Under the pieces are notes generated by a model. That model did no database searches. It had not been told where the DNA came from and was given only the letters and a program-made list of their open reading frames with translations. 64,000 bases of DNA from NCBI RefSeq assembly GCF_036417845.1, contig NC_089983.1, forward strand, positions 18,133,207 through 18,197,206, read 5' to 3'. Within the stretch, counting starts at the first letter, position 1. Every line of letters starts with the position of its first letter. The translations under genes and the position numbers were made by a program. Below are positions 10,993-23,000 of the stretch, piece by piece. This stretch comes from Apteryx mantelli (Eukaryota > Chordata > Aves > Apterygiformes > Apterygidae).

Positions 10993-13787
10993 CTGATAGC
11001 CATCTAATGTTCAGCTTTCCCAGTAGGTGTCTAACAAATTGAATTTTGGTGGCTTCCAGCAAGGGCGCAACACCATTTAAAAAATATAAAGACATTCAAC
11101 TTTTATTTCTATTTAACTCCCACAAGAAGAAACTAGTTCTTTAGAAGTGCCTAGACCTTGCCATTTGTTTTCTGTGCAGAAGTCCATGTAATAAGGCTGT
11201 ACAGGGAAGAACACCAGCAGGGAGAATTTTCTTTACATGTTTTCAGACAAATTTGAGAGTTGGATTTACCCTGGTAGATCAAGGCTCAAGCCCGATTACC
11301 TCCTCAGTGGTTTCTTCAGAAGGCACTAAACATTCACCTGTATTCCCACTCTGAATTGCTGGAACTATTATCATCTTGTGCACTTTGCCTTTAGTCCGAA
11401 TTTTCAGGAGTCTCTCAGCGAGGGGCAGCCCTTAGTAGGTCCATCAATGGAGATACCCATCTGAAAAAGGACAAAGGAGGAGGAAAGGCACTTGGAAATG
11501 TGGTTTCTCACTTCATTAGCTTTGCTGACTGGTGGAAGTGAAGTGGAAAAGAGTATGATCTATCTTTGTTCAGATCTCTGTGTGTTTTGTCACTTATGAA
11601 GATGTGCTGTGTAAAGGAAAAATCTTCCTTGAGAACTCTCAGAAGATAAATACTAATATTCTTCTTTTCTCGTTATTCTTGTAGTAGAGAATAATTTTCT
11701 TCCTCCCTCAGGTTGGAGTCAGGTAAAATCAAGTCAGTGTACTGGCTTAAGGTTTTTACTATTTTGTATCGTGCAATCTCTTATTTAAGAATTCAGTAAA
11801 AATCCTTTCACCTCATTAGCAGCTGCTTCTCAGGTACTTCCACTCCCAACATCTACCCCCTCTCTAGTATAATAATTATCTCCAGATCTACTGGAACAGT
11901 TACTGGCATATTAGCAAGTGGGAAAAGTGGCATTTGATTCCAACAGCTCCACACAGACTTTGTAAACGTTTCAGTTTTTCAGAAAAAAAACACACTCCTA
12001 TTCAGAAATATCACATGTTTTTATAAGTAGTTCAATTTTGATTCCACAAATACATGCAATGGTTAAGGGAGAGTGTTTGCAACAAAGCAGAAAAATATTC
12101 AGCAAAAATTTTTCTGCTTACAGATATTTAAAACACAAATGTTTATTTGTATTCCCCGTGCTTGCACTCCTTCAGGAAGCAATTTTCTTAAATCTTAACC
12201 CTGGTGAGACTCGGTGGAAAAGAAAGGCAAGTTAGCGAAATGTTTATGTGCTTATGCTACAAGTAAACGCATGTTCAGAATAGGTGCAAATGTTCCTGAA
12301 GGACTGAGGAAGCTTGAGATATCTGTGAACAGGGCATTAGCGTATGATCCAAACTCTACGGTCAGCAGAAGGCTCTTCTTTGCCTTTACCAGAAGAGAGT
12401 ACAGGCCCCTCTATACCTACCCGTAGCCCCATAACTAATTCAAGCAAGTCTGGTAGGTTTTGATCGATGGCACAACCTTGAAATAAACCTGTGACAGATG
12501 ACTTGTAAAAGAACAGCCTGCAACTCATTCTCTGTAATGTTCTTTTTTTGTGTGTGTGTGCCTGATGTCTTTGCTATTCAAAGTCTATAAAAATTATGGA
12601 TGTTTTAATGTTATTTAAACACACTAGTCTTAATCTGCTGTCACTGCAAAAAATGAATGTACTCATTAGCAAGCGCTAAAACCTTTTTACAACCCTAGTA
12701 TTTAATTTTATCCTCAACAATACCTTTCCAATATGTCATGTGCTGATAGAAGCAAGAGTGGTGGGGACATTCCTCCTGGGACTAAAATGCTCCAGACAGA
12801 ATATTGGTCGTCTTTGCGAGTAATAAAGACAAAGGAACACAATGTCTAATCAAGCATTTACTTGCAATTTCTAATAGATTTCCAATTTAATTAAAAACCC
12901 TTTCATGAGCTTTTCTCTTTTGATGGGAGATAAATATAGATATCCATGATAATACAGCCTTAAAAGTATTGCAGACCAACTCTACTATACCTCCAGTGCA
13001 TTGGAAAAATGTTCCAGCACTAGGGAGGTTAATTCTCTAATAATTCAGAGAGAAAGTGTGGTGCTCTTATATTGAAATCACTCAATCCTCAGCACTTCAG
13101 GAACGTTACTCGTTGGAACACATAAACAGTTTTAGCTTATCTGCTTTAATTTTACAGTATATAGACTTGGGTTCAAGTAAGGACCTGCTTCCTAGAGCAG
13201 CGCATTTCTCTGATGTATAGCACATAATGGTTAGCCTCGTCGTTATCTCTGAGCTGCATCGCGGAGGTGATGACCTGCTCAAGGCAAGGATTCAAAGAGA
13301 CTGGTTTTTGAGTGCTGAGACCTTGTTACAGTATGGAGACGCTTGCAGAGCTCTGTTGACCAGAGCTGGAAGTAATTGCAGCCATTAGCAGCAGGAAAGG
13401 AGATAGCACACAAATAAACTGTAAGCATCCTACTGTGGCTCAAACTCAGACAAAAATCCCTGTGCCTTCAGTAGGAATATGAGGTGCAGAATGATTGGAA
13501 ACTTGCATCCCCCCAAAAGATTTGCAGCTGTGAAAAAATCAAATATGACATATATCCATACAATTAATTGCTGAACAGGCTTTTGCTCTTAGTTAAGCAA
13601 TCCTAAAATCAAACCACCAGTATTTGGTGTCATTGTTAATACATTTGCATTCATTTAGTTACTGTACTATACATGACACTTTCAAATTTCAGAGTCACTT
13701 TTTTCCCCCACTTTTATTTAAAATTGCACTTCTCCTGCATAGATTGGAGCGTAAGTGTTTCAATTCAGATTGGGAAGAATATGCTTA

Positions 13788-14050
13788 GGAATATCTGTCT
13801 ATCTATAGATATATAAATAGATAAATATAAATGTGTAAATAAATGCAAACAATGTATAGTAATTAATTTATAAATTGTTTACTTTTATTATTTCTATATT
13901 ATCTATATTAAAATTACTAATATGATAAATATAATTACATTATATGATTGCATATTAGTAGGTTTAAAATATTATTTTACTATTTATTAAACACACATAA
14001 TGATAAATTACATAAACATATAAATATATGTATTAGATATAAATATACAG
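13788..14050. repeat. Low-complexity AT-rich block
   Basis: The block begins with a short TATC/TAGA-type tract at about 13793-13830 and continues as 200 bp of A/T-dominated sequence with many ATAAATA and TATATTA words. No unit repeats cleanly. It separates ordinary non-coding DNA from the polypurine tract to its right. Confidence 0.6.
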
Positions 14051-14175
14051 ATGGATCCAGTTACCAGTGGGTGAATGTAGATTCAGAGGTGTTTCTCAGG
14101 TCTAACGGATATGTAATAATCTTGAAATAGCTATATTTTCCCAAAAGACTATCTCTCTTTCTTGATAAAGAGCAT

Positions 14176-14225
14176 GAGAGAAAGAGAAAGAAAGAGAGGA
14201 AGAGAAAGAAAGAGAGAAAGGGGAA
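14176..14225 (+). repeat. 50-bp polypurine tract
   Basis: There are fifty consecutive purines, mostly GAAA and GAGA words. A short pyrimidine-rich run (CTCTCTTTCTT) lies just upstream at about 14153-14163, and 12 T residues plus CTTTC lie downstream. Mirror-repeat purine tracts of this kind can form triplex DNA, and the flanking pyrimidine runs would also allow a foldback. The serine/phenylalanine- and KERK-type frames across it are composition artefacts. Confidence 0.8.
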
Positions 14226-15104
14226 CCTTTTTTTTTTTCTTTCACACAAGCAAATACTATATTGAAATAGAATTGTAGGTATACCATAAACTAATGAAAT
14301 CAACAATGAAAACAGAATAATGATCTCTCTTGACTGCCTTTTAAACTCATTTTGTTCTTACAGAGGTTTTCTTTTAATTCTTGAATAAATCTGAATAAAG
14401 GATTTAAGTAATGCTAACTCTTCTGGATTTTAGCAGATTGTCATTCTGTTTAGATTTTATATGTACTTTTTAGTTAAATTAAATTAGAATTGAGATTGCT
14501 GGATCAGTAGATTACAAGAAATTTAACATTCTTAAGCTTCTTGAATCTGTAGATGTATATGTAATTCATAAAGGGAAAAATAAAATAAGGAAAAGGAAAT
14601 AATTTACCTCATAATGTGCCTAATAATGTCAATTTTATACCGAGTGCAATTGGCCAGAAGAGGTGATATAAAGTATGAATGCTTTTATTACTTTTAAGGC
14701 ACTAATACAATAAACCCCATGCTTTTTTAAAGGAATATCTTAACATACTCAAAATAATGAGAAAAAATTTTGAAGAACTCCTAACGTTGGGGAATAGAGT
14801 AAAAAAATACTGAGTAAGGCCAAAACCTTTGCTAAATCTAGGCAAATGTAAGGAGTATAACATTCTCCATTTGAAGGATTTCATTGTCTGCTCTGTGTAT
14901 TCTTAAATAACAATGTAGTATAGGCCTTAAGAACAAATAAAGTTACCCTAATTATTGGCAGCAAGTAGAAGACTAATATGGAGAATGCTAATATCTGGAG
15001 TGTTGAAATAATTAAGGCATGATAACAGAACCTACTGGTGCAGTGGAAAGGGAAGGGTTTGAAGAGGTCTCTGTGCTTAGAGGCTGTGTTCAAGAAGGAG
15101 ATGA

Positions 15105-16120
15105 ACTAGCATGATGGAGTCAGGAGAGCACCCGTACAAGTCCATGTAACCTGACAGCCTGCACCCAAGGGTGCTGAGAGAGCTGGCTGTTGTCATTGTT
15201 GCTCTCCATCCTCTTTGAAAGGTCTGGAGATTGGGGAGGTCCCTGATGACTGCAGGAAGGCAAATACTGCACCCACCTTCAGAAACAGTCAAAAGAATGA
15301 TCTGGGGAACTACAGGGCAGTCTGCCCCGCTTTGGTCCCTGAGAAAATCATGGAGCAAGTCATCTTGGAGCATGTTTCTGGGCACATGAGGGAGAAGGTG
15401 ACTGGGAACAGTCAGCATGGCTTTACAAATAGTGAATTGTGCTGGGCTAACCTGATTGCCTTCTATGATAAAATGACTCAATCTGGGAATGAGGGCAGAG
15501 CAGTGGATGCCAACTTGAGCAAGGCTTTCAACACTGCTCCTACAGTATTCTTGTATCCAGGTTAGGACATTACAGTCTGGATGGGTGGACAACTAGATGG
15601 GTAAAAAGCTGGCTGAGTGGTTGGCTCAGAGGGTCATGGTTGAGGAGTCATACGCTACCTGAGAACAGTAACAAGGGGAGTACCACAGGGACCTGTTGCG
15701 TTTAACAACTCTATCAGTGACCTGGAGGAGGCAACAAAGTGCTTTGCTGTCAAGTCTGCGTTTGACACCAAACTGGGGGGACCCACCAATAAGCTCGAGA
15801 GCAGGGCTGCCATTCAGATGGTCCTAGACAGGCTGGAGGAATGGGACAACAGGAACCTTATAAAATTCAACAACAACAAATGCAAAGTCCTGCACCTGGG
15901 AAGGAAGAGTTCCTTGCAACAATACAGGCTAGGGAGCAGCTCTGCTGAAATGGGCCTGGAGTCCTGCAAGCTCACATGAGCCGAATGCGTGTCCCATCAG
16001 CCAAGAAGGCAACAGCATCCTGGGCTGTGCAAACAGGAGGAGAGTGAGTAGATTGAGAGAAGTGATTATTATCCCCTTCCACTCAGCACTTTTGAGAGCC
16101 CACAGTTAGATTCTGCAATT
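15105..16120 (+). mobile_element. Decayed CR1 LINE fragment (reverse-transcriptase region)
   Basis: The conceptual translation matches CR1 ORF2 over the reverse-transcriptase region, but only by switching frames. The segment at 15138-15200 reads like the HPRVLREL block with an internal TAA. The frame from 15215 to 15565 carries recognisable pieces (IGEVPDD, NYRAVCPA, NSQHGF, NLIAFYDKM). Further pieces follow near 15680 (GVPQG-like) and 15760 (DTKLGG). Catalytic residues are gone: the first catalytic block reads LSKAFNT, and the FADD block reads SAFDT. Homology fades at about 16120, before the 3' end. It is much older than the CR1 at 37.8-40.3 kb and is not functional. Frames on the opposite strand here are shadows. 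Confidence 0.9.
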
Positions 16121-17249
16121 CCAAGTAAGAAACAAAGTGGTCTAAGGAATGCGAACAGAGGAATTTCCCATGAAGAAGTTGTAGAAAAAGAATTGAACCA
16201 ATGATGCATCTAGAAATAGCAGAGGGCAGAATTTTCTTGTGTAATACTTTACTGCATTTGTGGCCAAAAGGCAGTTTGGGTAGAAAAGCTGATAAAAGGA
16301 AGATGAAAAATCAAATGACTAGTTGTGCTGCTGTTGTCTCAGAAACCCTGTCTAATCTGTGTGAGGACAAATAGAATTCAGGGTACAGCCTGTGAGTTCC
16401 TTTTGATGTGATTCCTGATGTTATTATTTTTAATTGCTTCTAAAATGGGTGTGCTTAATTCAGCTGTAATTTTCAAGCAAAGACACTCTCTGTGGGTAGA
16501 AGCCAGTGTATTAGTCACCCCAAAAGGCTTAAGAAAAAGCCTTCAAAATTTTGTACAGTATGCTTTTTACTTCAGTGGTGTTATTATTATAATGACACAC
16601 TTAAAAACAGAGTGATTTTTAAGAAGGCTGTGGAGCTCTGAGCGCAAAAGAATGGCTGGGGTGAGTCTGCTCCCAAAGGGAAGGGAAACTGGTCCATATT
16701 GGAGGGGATTTGCTAGGAACAGCAAAGCTGTATTTGAGGTAGGAATGGAAAAATATTATGTAGATGCACTTTTATAAGAGCTTTCTGAAAGTGGGATGGT
16801 GAGAAGTTGTTTAAAAGATGAGAATATCTCTTTGCCTTTGGGATAGCCAATAGCCATATATTAAACATCTCTAATTGCATTTTTCATATGCTTTTCTTTG
16901 ACAAAGTGCTTAGGGAAAAGAAAAAGAAGTAGGATTTGGGGTATCTCTGTTTGGCTGTCTATAACCAGAAGCCATGAGGCTGCAGATAGCCTGGCAACGA
17001 ACTGAGCTAATATTTCCTGTCAAGAGAGAGAACATATTGCAAGGGCAGCCAAATTTATGGCTCCTACGTAGTCTCAATGCATCACCTTTCACATTCCTTG
17101 AGGTAAGGAGCAATATATGGACAGTTATATTTAATTGGATGTATAACAGTGCAAGAAGTACATGGCTTTTCTGTATAGATTTAAACTGGTCTATTACTTT
17201 CTTCAGGTTTTTTTTTAAATGTTTGTTTTCTACTCTAGGTTTCATGACT
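16121..17249. other. Non-CR1 sequence between two CR1 pieces
   Basis: These 1.1 kb show no CR1 similarity and no recognisable gene. They lie between a CR1 body fragment and a CR1 3' tail in the same orientation. They may be later inserted DNA or ordinary sequence between two independent insertions. No terminal repeats or target duplications were noticed at the edges. Confidence 0.5.
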
Positions 17250-17338
17250 GATCTACCTGGCCTTGTGTTAAGTGAGGGGTTGGGCTAGATGATGTCCAGA
17301 GGTCTCTTTCTGCCTAAATTATTCTATGATTCTATGAT
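17250..17338 (+). mobile_element. CR1 3'-terminal fragment
   Basis: The segment reads as the end of a CR1 element: an AGTGAGGGGTTGGGCTAGAT block, then CCAGAGGTCTCTTTCTGCC, then the terminal direct repeat ATTCTATG twice (17321-17328 and 17329-17336). CR1 ends in such 8-bp repeats rather than poly-A, which fixes the orientation. Only about 90 bp remain, typical of severe 5' truncation. Confidence 0.9.
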
Positions 17339-18105
17339 TTCTGTGAATTTTGGTGGTCACTCAGGTTTCAAAATCCCAGCAATTCTGCTTTATTGAATTC
17401 ATAGTCAGGTTGTGACTGGCTGGAACAACATGGAACAACTTTCTTTGGAGCTAGGACAATGTGAACAAGTTGCGAATGTACACTAGGTTGTTGTGCAATT
17501 CAAAAAATAAGATTGCAATGGATAGTATGTGTCGCATAGCTACAAACATGCTGGGAAAATTATCTAAATCAAAATGGCTGACTCAGAGTAAACATACAGT
17601 CATACTGGAGTAAATCAAATTATACCTCATATTTAAATAGCTATGTTTAAATAAATTGATGTATTAGGAACAGTTCTGAAGTCAATGAATTGTGGTGATT
17701 CCATTTTGCAGAAGCAACCATGTCGTTGTTTACCCTGCCTGACCCTTTTGCATCTTGCCTCTTCTCATCTTTTATGGCACCTCATTGATCAATTTTTAAA
17801 GAGACAAAGTAGGTTGATGGGAAGGGGAGGAATTGGAATAGGCCAAGTGAGCTAGGAAAGAGAGTAGAAAAGTCAAGGAAGAGCCTGGGATTCAGGAGAT
17901 AAGAGTTCAGTTTTTGGCTTGGCTGTGGATTATCTGAGGAACCTTAGGGAAGTCTCTTAGGTATCAGTTCCCTGTGACACGGTTGTACTGCATTACCTCA
18001 AAGAAATGTCGTGAAGATAAATACATTTGTGATTATGAAGTACTGAGGTCCTACATTAATGCAGGTGTCAAATAGCTAGATAGGTAGGAAAAATGGCCAC
18101 TGTTT

Positions 18106-18125
18106 AAAAAAAAAAAAAAAAAAAA
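18106..18125 (+). repeat. Poly-A tract (20 A)
   Basis: An uninterrupted run of 20 A. There is no coding similarity upstream and no flanking direct repeat was noticed, so a retroposed origin is not supported. Confidence 0.85.
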
Positions 18126-20065
18126 GTGATGGTAATTGTTTAAAGAATAAGAATATGCATACTCCTATTTCACCTACAAGAACAAAATTATTTTTACAGC
18201 CACCAGCAACTGCGTTGTTCTAACCAACTTTGAGTTTTTTTGCTGTCCTAATGTAGTAATACTTTTGCACTATTTTAAAATCTCTTCTGCCTTTCACGAG
18301 ACTCTCTCTGCACTGGACAGTCTGTTTCAAAGTAGTATCTCCCAAGCTCTCATTCCTCTACATTTGACCTGAGAGGAAAATCTCTTCAGGAAATACGTAA
18401 TTTGTTCTTTACAGGTTGAGAGGGTGGCAGAAATTGTTTGCCTGATGGACAGTTACATTTTACTGGGAATGTAAAACTGACCATCAGTAAAAATGAATTT
18501 TGCAAATTATTTTAACTGCTATTGCATATTTTATACTTTTTTTTTTTCTGGTTTAATTTTCTATAAGTTGTGTATGTCTGTGAGGACTGCTTAGGTTCTC
18601 TTCCCATAATTTTTTTACAGTGTTCTCACAATTTGTCTGTTTTAATGTTAATAGCATACCTATTAAATCAGTCCCTTGGCAAAGTGTTGATGATGATTGT
18701 TTGCTCTTACAAAATTATTAATAGGTAGCACTTAGAATACATCCTCCCCATTTTAAGTCTATTGTGGTAAGGTCACATTAATCTCTCATTTTCTGCCTGC
18801 AATTTTGTAGGTGCAGTTAATGGTGAAGAAAAATTTGCAGAAACATAATCAGTGAAAGATGCAAAGCACAGAATTTGGGAATCTACCTGCAAGTCTCAAG
18901 GAGTTAGATATGTAATTTTTTTTCCTTTGTGTTCCTTAGTGATTATGCCCATTAAATTGCAGATGCCAATACAGAGGCTATTAAAAAACTTGGTTCAAAG
19001 TACCAGTAAATCTACTGGTGTTTAATCCTGATGCTTGAAGGGCCCTGAATCCCATGACATCAAGTTGGACTTAATATATTTAATAATTTAGATAACAGGA
19101 AAGGCGATTTTCCATATTTCCAGTCTTTTGTATGTGTCATGATTTGTGGTTAAAGAACCCCTAGAGTCTCCCAGGGCTCCTTGAAACACCTTAAACTTTG
19201 TTGACATGTCTGGTAAATATTCCCAGCTCAGTGACAGCTACTATAACCCACTATAGAAAAAGAGGGATAATGGGTTCCAAACCTACCAGGTTTGTTAAGA
19301 AACACCCAGTGCCCCCTCTTAGGAAAAGTATGTGCTGTGGTTCATTTTGGCAGGAAGAAAGGAAAACTGAGAAAGTCTAGAAAATAAATCATTTTTTTTC
19401 CTTCAGTGCCTTCATATTTACATTATTTATGTAAGGCTAACAGGTATCACGTACATCTTTTGATTTTTTTTTTTTAAGGTAATTTAAGCAGCAGTCATTG
19501 CTAGCTTATGTAACACTGCATATCAAATAAGATTTTATAATATGCTTTCCAAAACAGAGCGAGGATTTCTATTCTTTTTGATAAGGCAAATGTGTGTTTG
19601 AAAAGAAACATTGCATAGTGACACATGAAATATCTGAACATTATTTCAACACCATTTCCTGGTGCAGACATGACATCTGATTGAAAAGAAGAAAAAGAAG
19701 ATAGGCTGTTGTATCCTGGACTCACTTTGAAAAACTGAGGCCACACTCTACTGTTACTTCCGTGTTTTTGCAAACAGTTTCATGTTAGTACAATAATCTA
19801 ACCTCTCTCTTGCTTTTGTTTTCTTCTCTCAAATATGAGGTGGCCCTTGGTTATTTAGGAGCCAAATGTCTTTTCTGACCATAATGTCTATAAAAAGTTG
19901 AAGGTGGCTGTTCGTTCCACAGGGCAAGGCCTGTGATGCTCGTCATTGATGAGGATGCTGTTAAAAGAAAGTTACAGAAAAAAGGGAATCCAAGAGATCT
20001 GGGAGATGATAGGAGTGACATACAATGTTTTTTTCCCCCTCAAATTGTAATTAACGATTATACTT

Positions 20066-20084
20066 AAAAAAAAAAAAAAAAAAA
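20066..20084 (+). repeat. Poly-A tract (19 A)
   Basis: An uninterrupted run of 19 A in AT-rich DNA. It explains the polyphenylalanine end of an opposite-strand frame. There is no sign of a processed gene next to it. Confidence 0.85.
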
Positions 20085-23000
20085 GTAGTTGTCTGTACTG
20101 CTATCACAATCTGCAGCCCAGCCATACAAAAAAGTAATCTCTGCCCTAAGGAGACTAGATATTGTTTTATTAGTTTAAATGAAATGCTCATGATCAAATG
20201 GATGATTGGAAGTTGGTAGCCTCTAGCAAACAGAGGCTCTATCAAATAATGTGGTTTATTTATTAGAGATCCAGCCCTTCCTAATTTGTATATCTTCACG
20301 TGTGATAAAGGAAAGCCTTAATCCACTCTCTTGTTACTGTTCTTTCTCTGGTGTAGGGGATAATAATTTTGACAATAACTATCTTGTGCACAAGGGTATT
20401 ATGAAATTTATTCTCTTAAGAGCTATTTCTTAGTTCACATCTGTGAAATTAGATTAGAAATATCTCTGTGGAAACTGGAGTAGTTATGCCTATCCAAAAC
20501 TACCTTGATGAATTAGGAAATGATTGCGTAAGGTATCTGATGCACAAAAAAGTGCTAATTATTACTGTGTTAATGTATGTAAAGACATAACTTTCCTTTT
20601 TTTCCTAACTGAAAAAACTGTAGTGAAATTTTAAGGTATAAGTGTGGAGTTGGCACTTCTTCTGTATTTTTAATAAGTGGAAAATGTCATCCTATAGTAA
20701 GTAAGATAGAACCCCCCCACACACAAGATTTTAAATGTAAATAAACCACATAAACTCATACTGAAGCATGTGAACTGATAGCTGCTGTCCTGCCTTGAAG
20801 TCAACCCATTTCATATCACACATCCAGTATGTAAGGATAAGTAATGTACATCCCAGAATGATGAGTGAGGATGAAAGAAACCTGATTTATCTGCCCCATT
20901 AAAGTCCTATATCCCTTCATTCTTCCTTCACTTCTATGTGAGTGTTTCTCCATCTGTAAACCACCATAATGACACTTCTATCCTTTGCCAAAACAATAAA
21001 AAATTCAGACCTTTGGATGAAACCCTCATAAGAGTGAGCTGTTATTGTACTGGTGATATATTATCATTCAGTTAACAGCAGAACTCAAAAAAGCGCTGAA
21101 TCTAATAGTCAACTTCATTTCAAGAGGCAGATGTCCCAGTGCAGCCTTGAGAACATCACTACTCAGAAATGCCATTCTTTAAGATACTGCTCAGGTTCAC
21201 CATGTTTCTAGTTGGCCAAAAATGTAGAAATCTTTGATTATTGTGCTATTATTAACTGAAGTTTAAGGACTATGAGGGTCCAGTTGAAAAAAAGGTATAT
21301 AATTATCTTGCTGGAAGACTGCCTTAATTAAATTCTCCCAACTGAGACCTGTCCCATTTTTTAAATGAAGCATACACTATAATCAGTTACATTAACATTC
21401 AATTTGTTTCTCTGCAGATGACCATGAAAGTGAGTGCATTTCAGTTAAGCTGTGCTTCACGTGGAACAGTTCTTCCTGAAACCAGTAAAGCCATCACTTC
21501 TCCACTCTCCCAGACCTATTTAGATGTAGATTGATAAAGCCAATAAGAAAACAAGCTATTGACTATCTTGAGCATTATAGATGTTTGTCAGCACCCAGTA
21601 GCAGAATACCAGAGTATACATAAATAAAACAGTAGCTTTAGTGAATCATACTTAATGACATATTACCTTTTACTCATTTGATGAAAGCCTGTACAGAAAG
21701 AGGGACTTAAGTCACTCTGAAACTTTACAAACTGAGGATCTGTGTGAGGAGCAGAGCTTCTGTATTGAGGAATCAAGAACTATAAATCAGCATCTCTGCT
21801 GTAAGGCCTGACAGTTATACCCGGGCTGCTAGCTATACTTTCTAGTTTGTTTGTACATGTGACTATAATTTTTAACGTGGAAAGGAAGATCAAGTCAAGA
21901 TAGTTAAGATCAAGACACATGCAGCTCTACAAGTATGTATTTCTGCATTGAATTTTGGGTATATCTACAGTCTCCGAGTAGCATTCGAAAGTCACAGTAC
22001 CTAGAAGTAATAAGCGGTCAATGAAGTAAGCGAAGAGATAATTCCATATATTTCTTGGTGGTATTGCTACCAGGCAGGGTTGCAGCTCGAAACTTCCAGG
22101 ATAGCTCCAAAAAGAGCATTTCTCAGAAATCAGTCTGAGGATATGCTAAACTGTTGTGAATACCATTCTGAGGGTCAATGCTGCAAATTCTCAGCCCCAT
22201 GTTATCTGGAAAAAGCCATTCTTCCCAACGCTACAACCAGAGATTACAAACAGAAAAATTTTTCAGAACAGACAACGCTCTCAATAATAAGAAACAGTCC
22301 ACTTCTATGATCACTTGTATATCTTAGAGCTTAATTTTGCTTGTTCATGGTCTAAGGTAACACTTAGAATCCTAATATTTCAGGTAATGAATTAGAAATG
22401 AGCCCAAGCACTTCAGGCTGATGTTTTTAAGGCAGGTCTTTGACATCCCATTTTACCGGTATTCCTGAGCATAATACTTCCCACTACAGACAGAGATTAG
22501 GGTTTTGGAGGAGGAACATCTCCAGATACATTTCGGTTAATTATTCTGCTACACAGTCCTTACGTGACTAAGCAAATTCTTTCATCTTTGTGGTTCATTG
22601 TCCCATTGACAAGATGGAAATGAGAATTACTCACAGTCCTTAAATTGTAAGCACCTAAAAATAACACAATAGGCTTCGCAGGCTTGTCATATACTCAGTG
22701 GAGAGGAGAGGTATTTTTGTAAACAATTCGGAGTACCTCTTTGATCTGAATTGCCCTCTGTATACTGAAGTTTGGGAGTAAATTAACGATTGTTAAAGTA
22801 GTTCAGTGATTCAGGCCCTGGAAGTAGCTAAATGTTATGCAGAAATACCTTGTAATGTTAACAATGATAGGTCTTTCAGGACTTAAGAGTGGGTTACTTG
22901 ATAATTTTGGAAATTTAGCTAGAGGAGAAGAGCTGGTAGATATGCCATTTTGTGAAGTTAGCTAAGAATTCTTGGAAACCCAGTAAAGGAATGGAAAATC

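Larger units (their letters stand above)
4133..15104. other. Gene-poor AT-rich DNA with simple repeats
   Basis: I see no recognisable gene in these 11 kb. The stretch holds a G-run cluster near 5.5 kb, a TG tract near 6.86 kb, a duplicated CACCTG E-box pair at 9642-9673, an RFX-like near-palindrome at 10980, an AT-rich block at 13.8-14.05 kb and a polypurine tract at 14.18 kb. Open frames here are short, lack domains and often overlap on both strands. Confidence 0.55.

Noticed and set aside
15077-15592. 171-codon minus-strand open frame
   Set aside because: It lies antisense to the decayed CR1 reverse-transcriptase fragment and is a shadow of that sequence.
18106-20084. Poly-A tracts as possible tails of processed pseudogenes
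   Set aside because: No coding-like sequence precedes either tract and no flanking direct repeats were seen. CR1-dominated genomes also have few processed pseudogenes.
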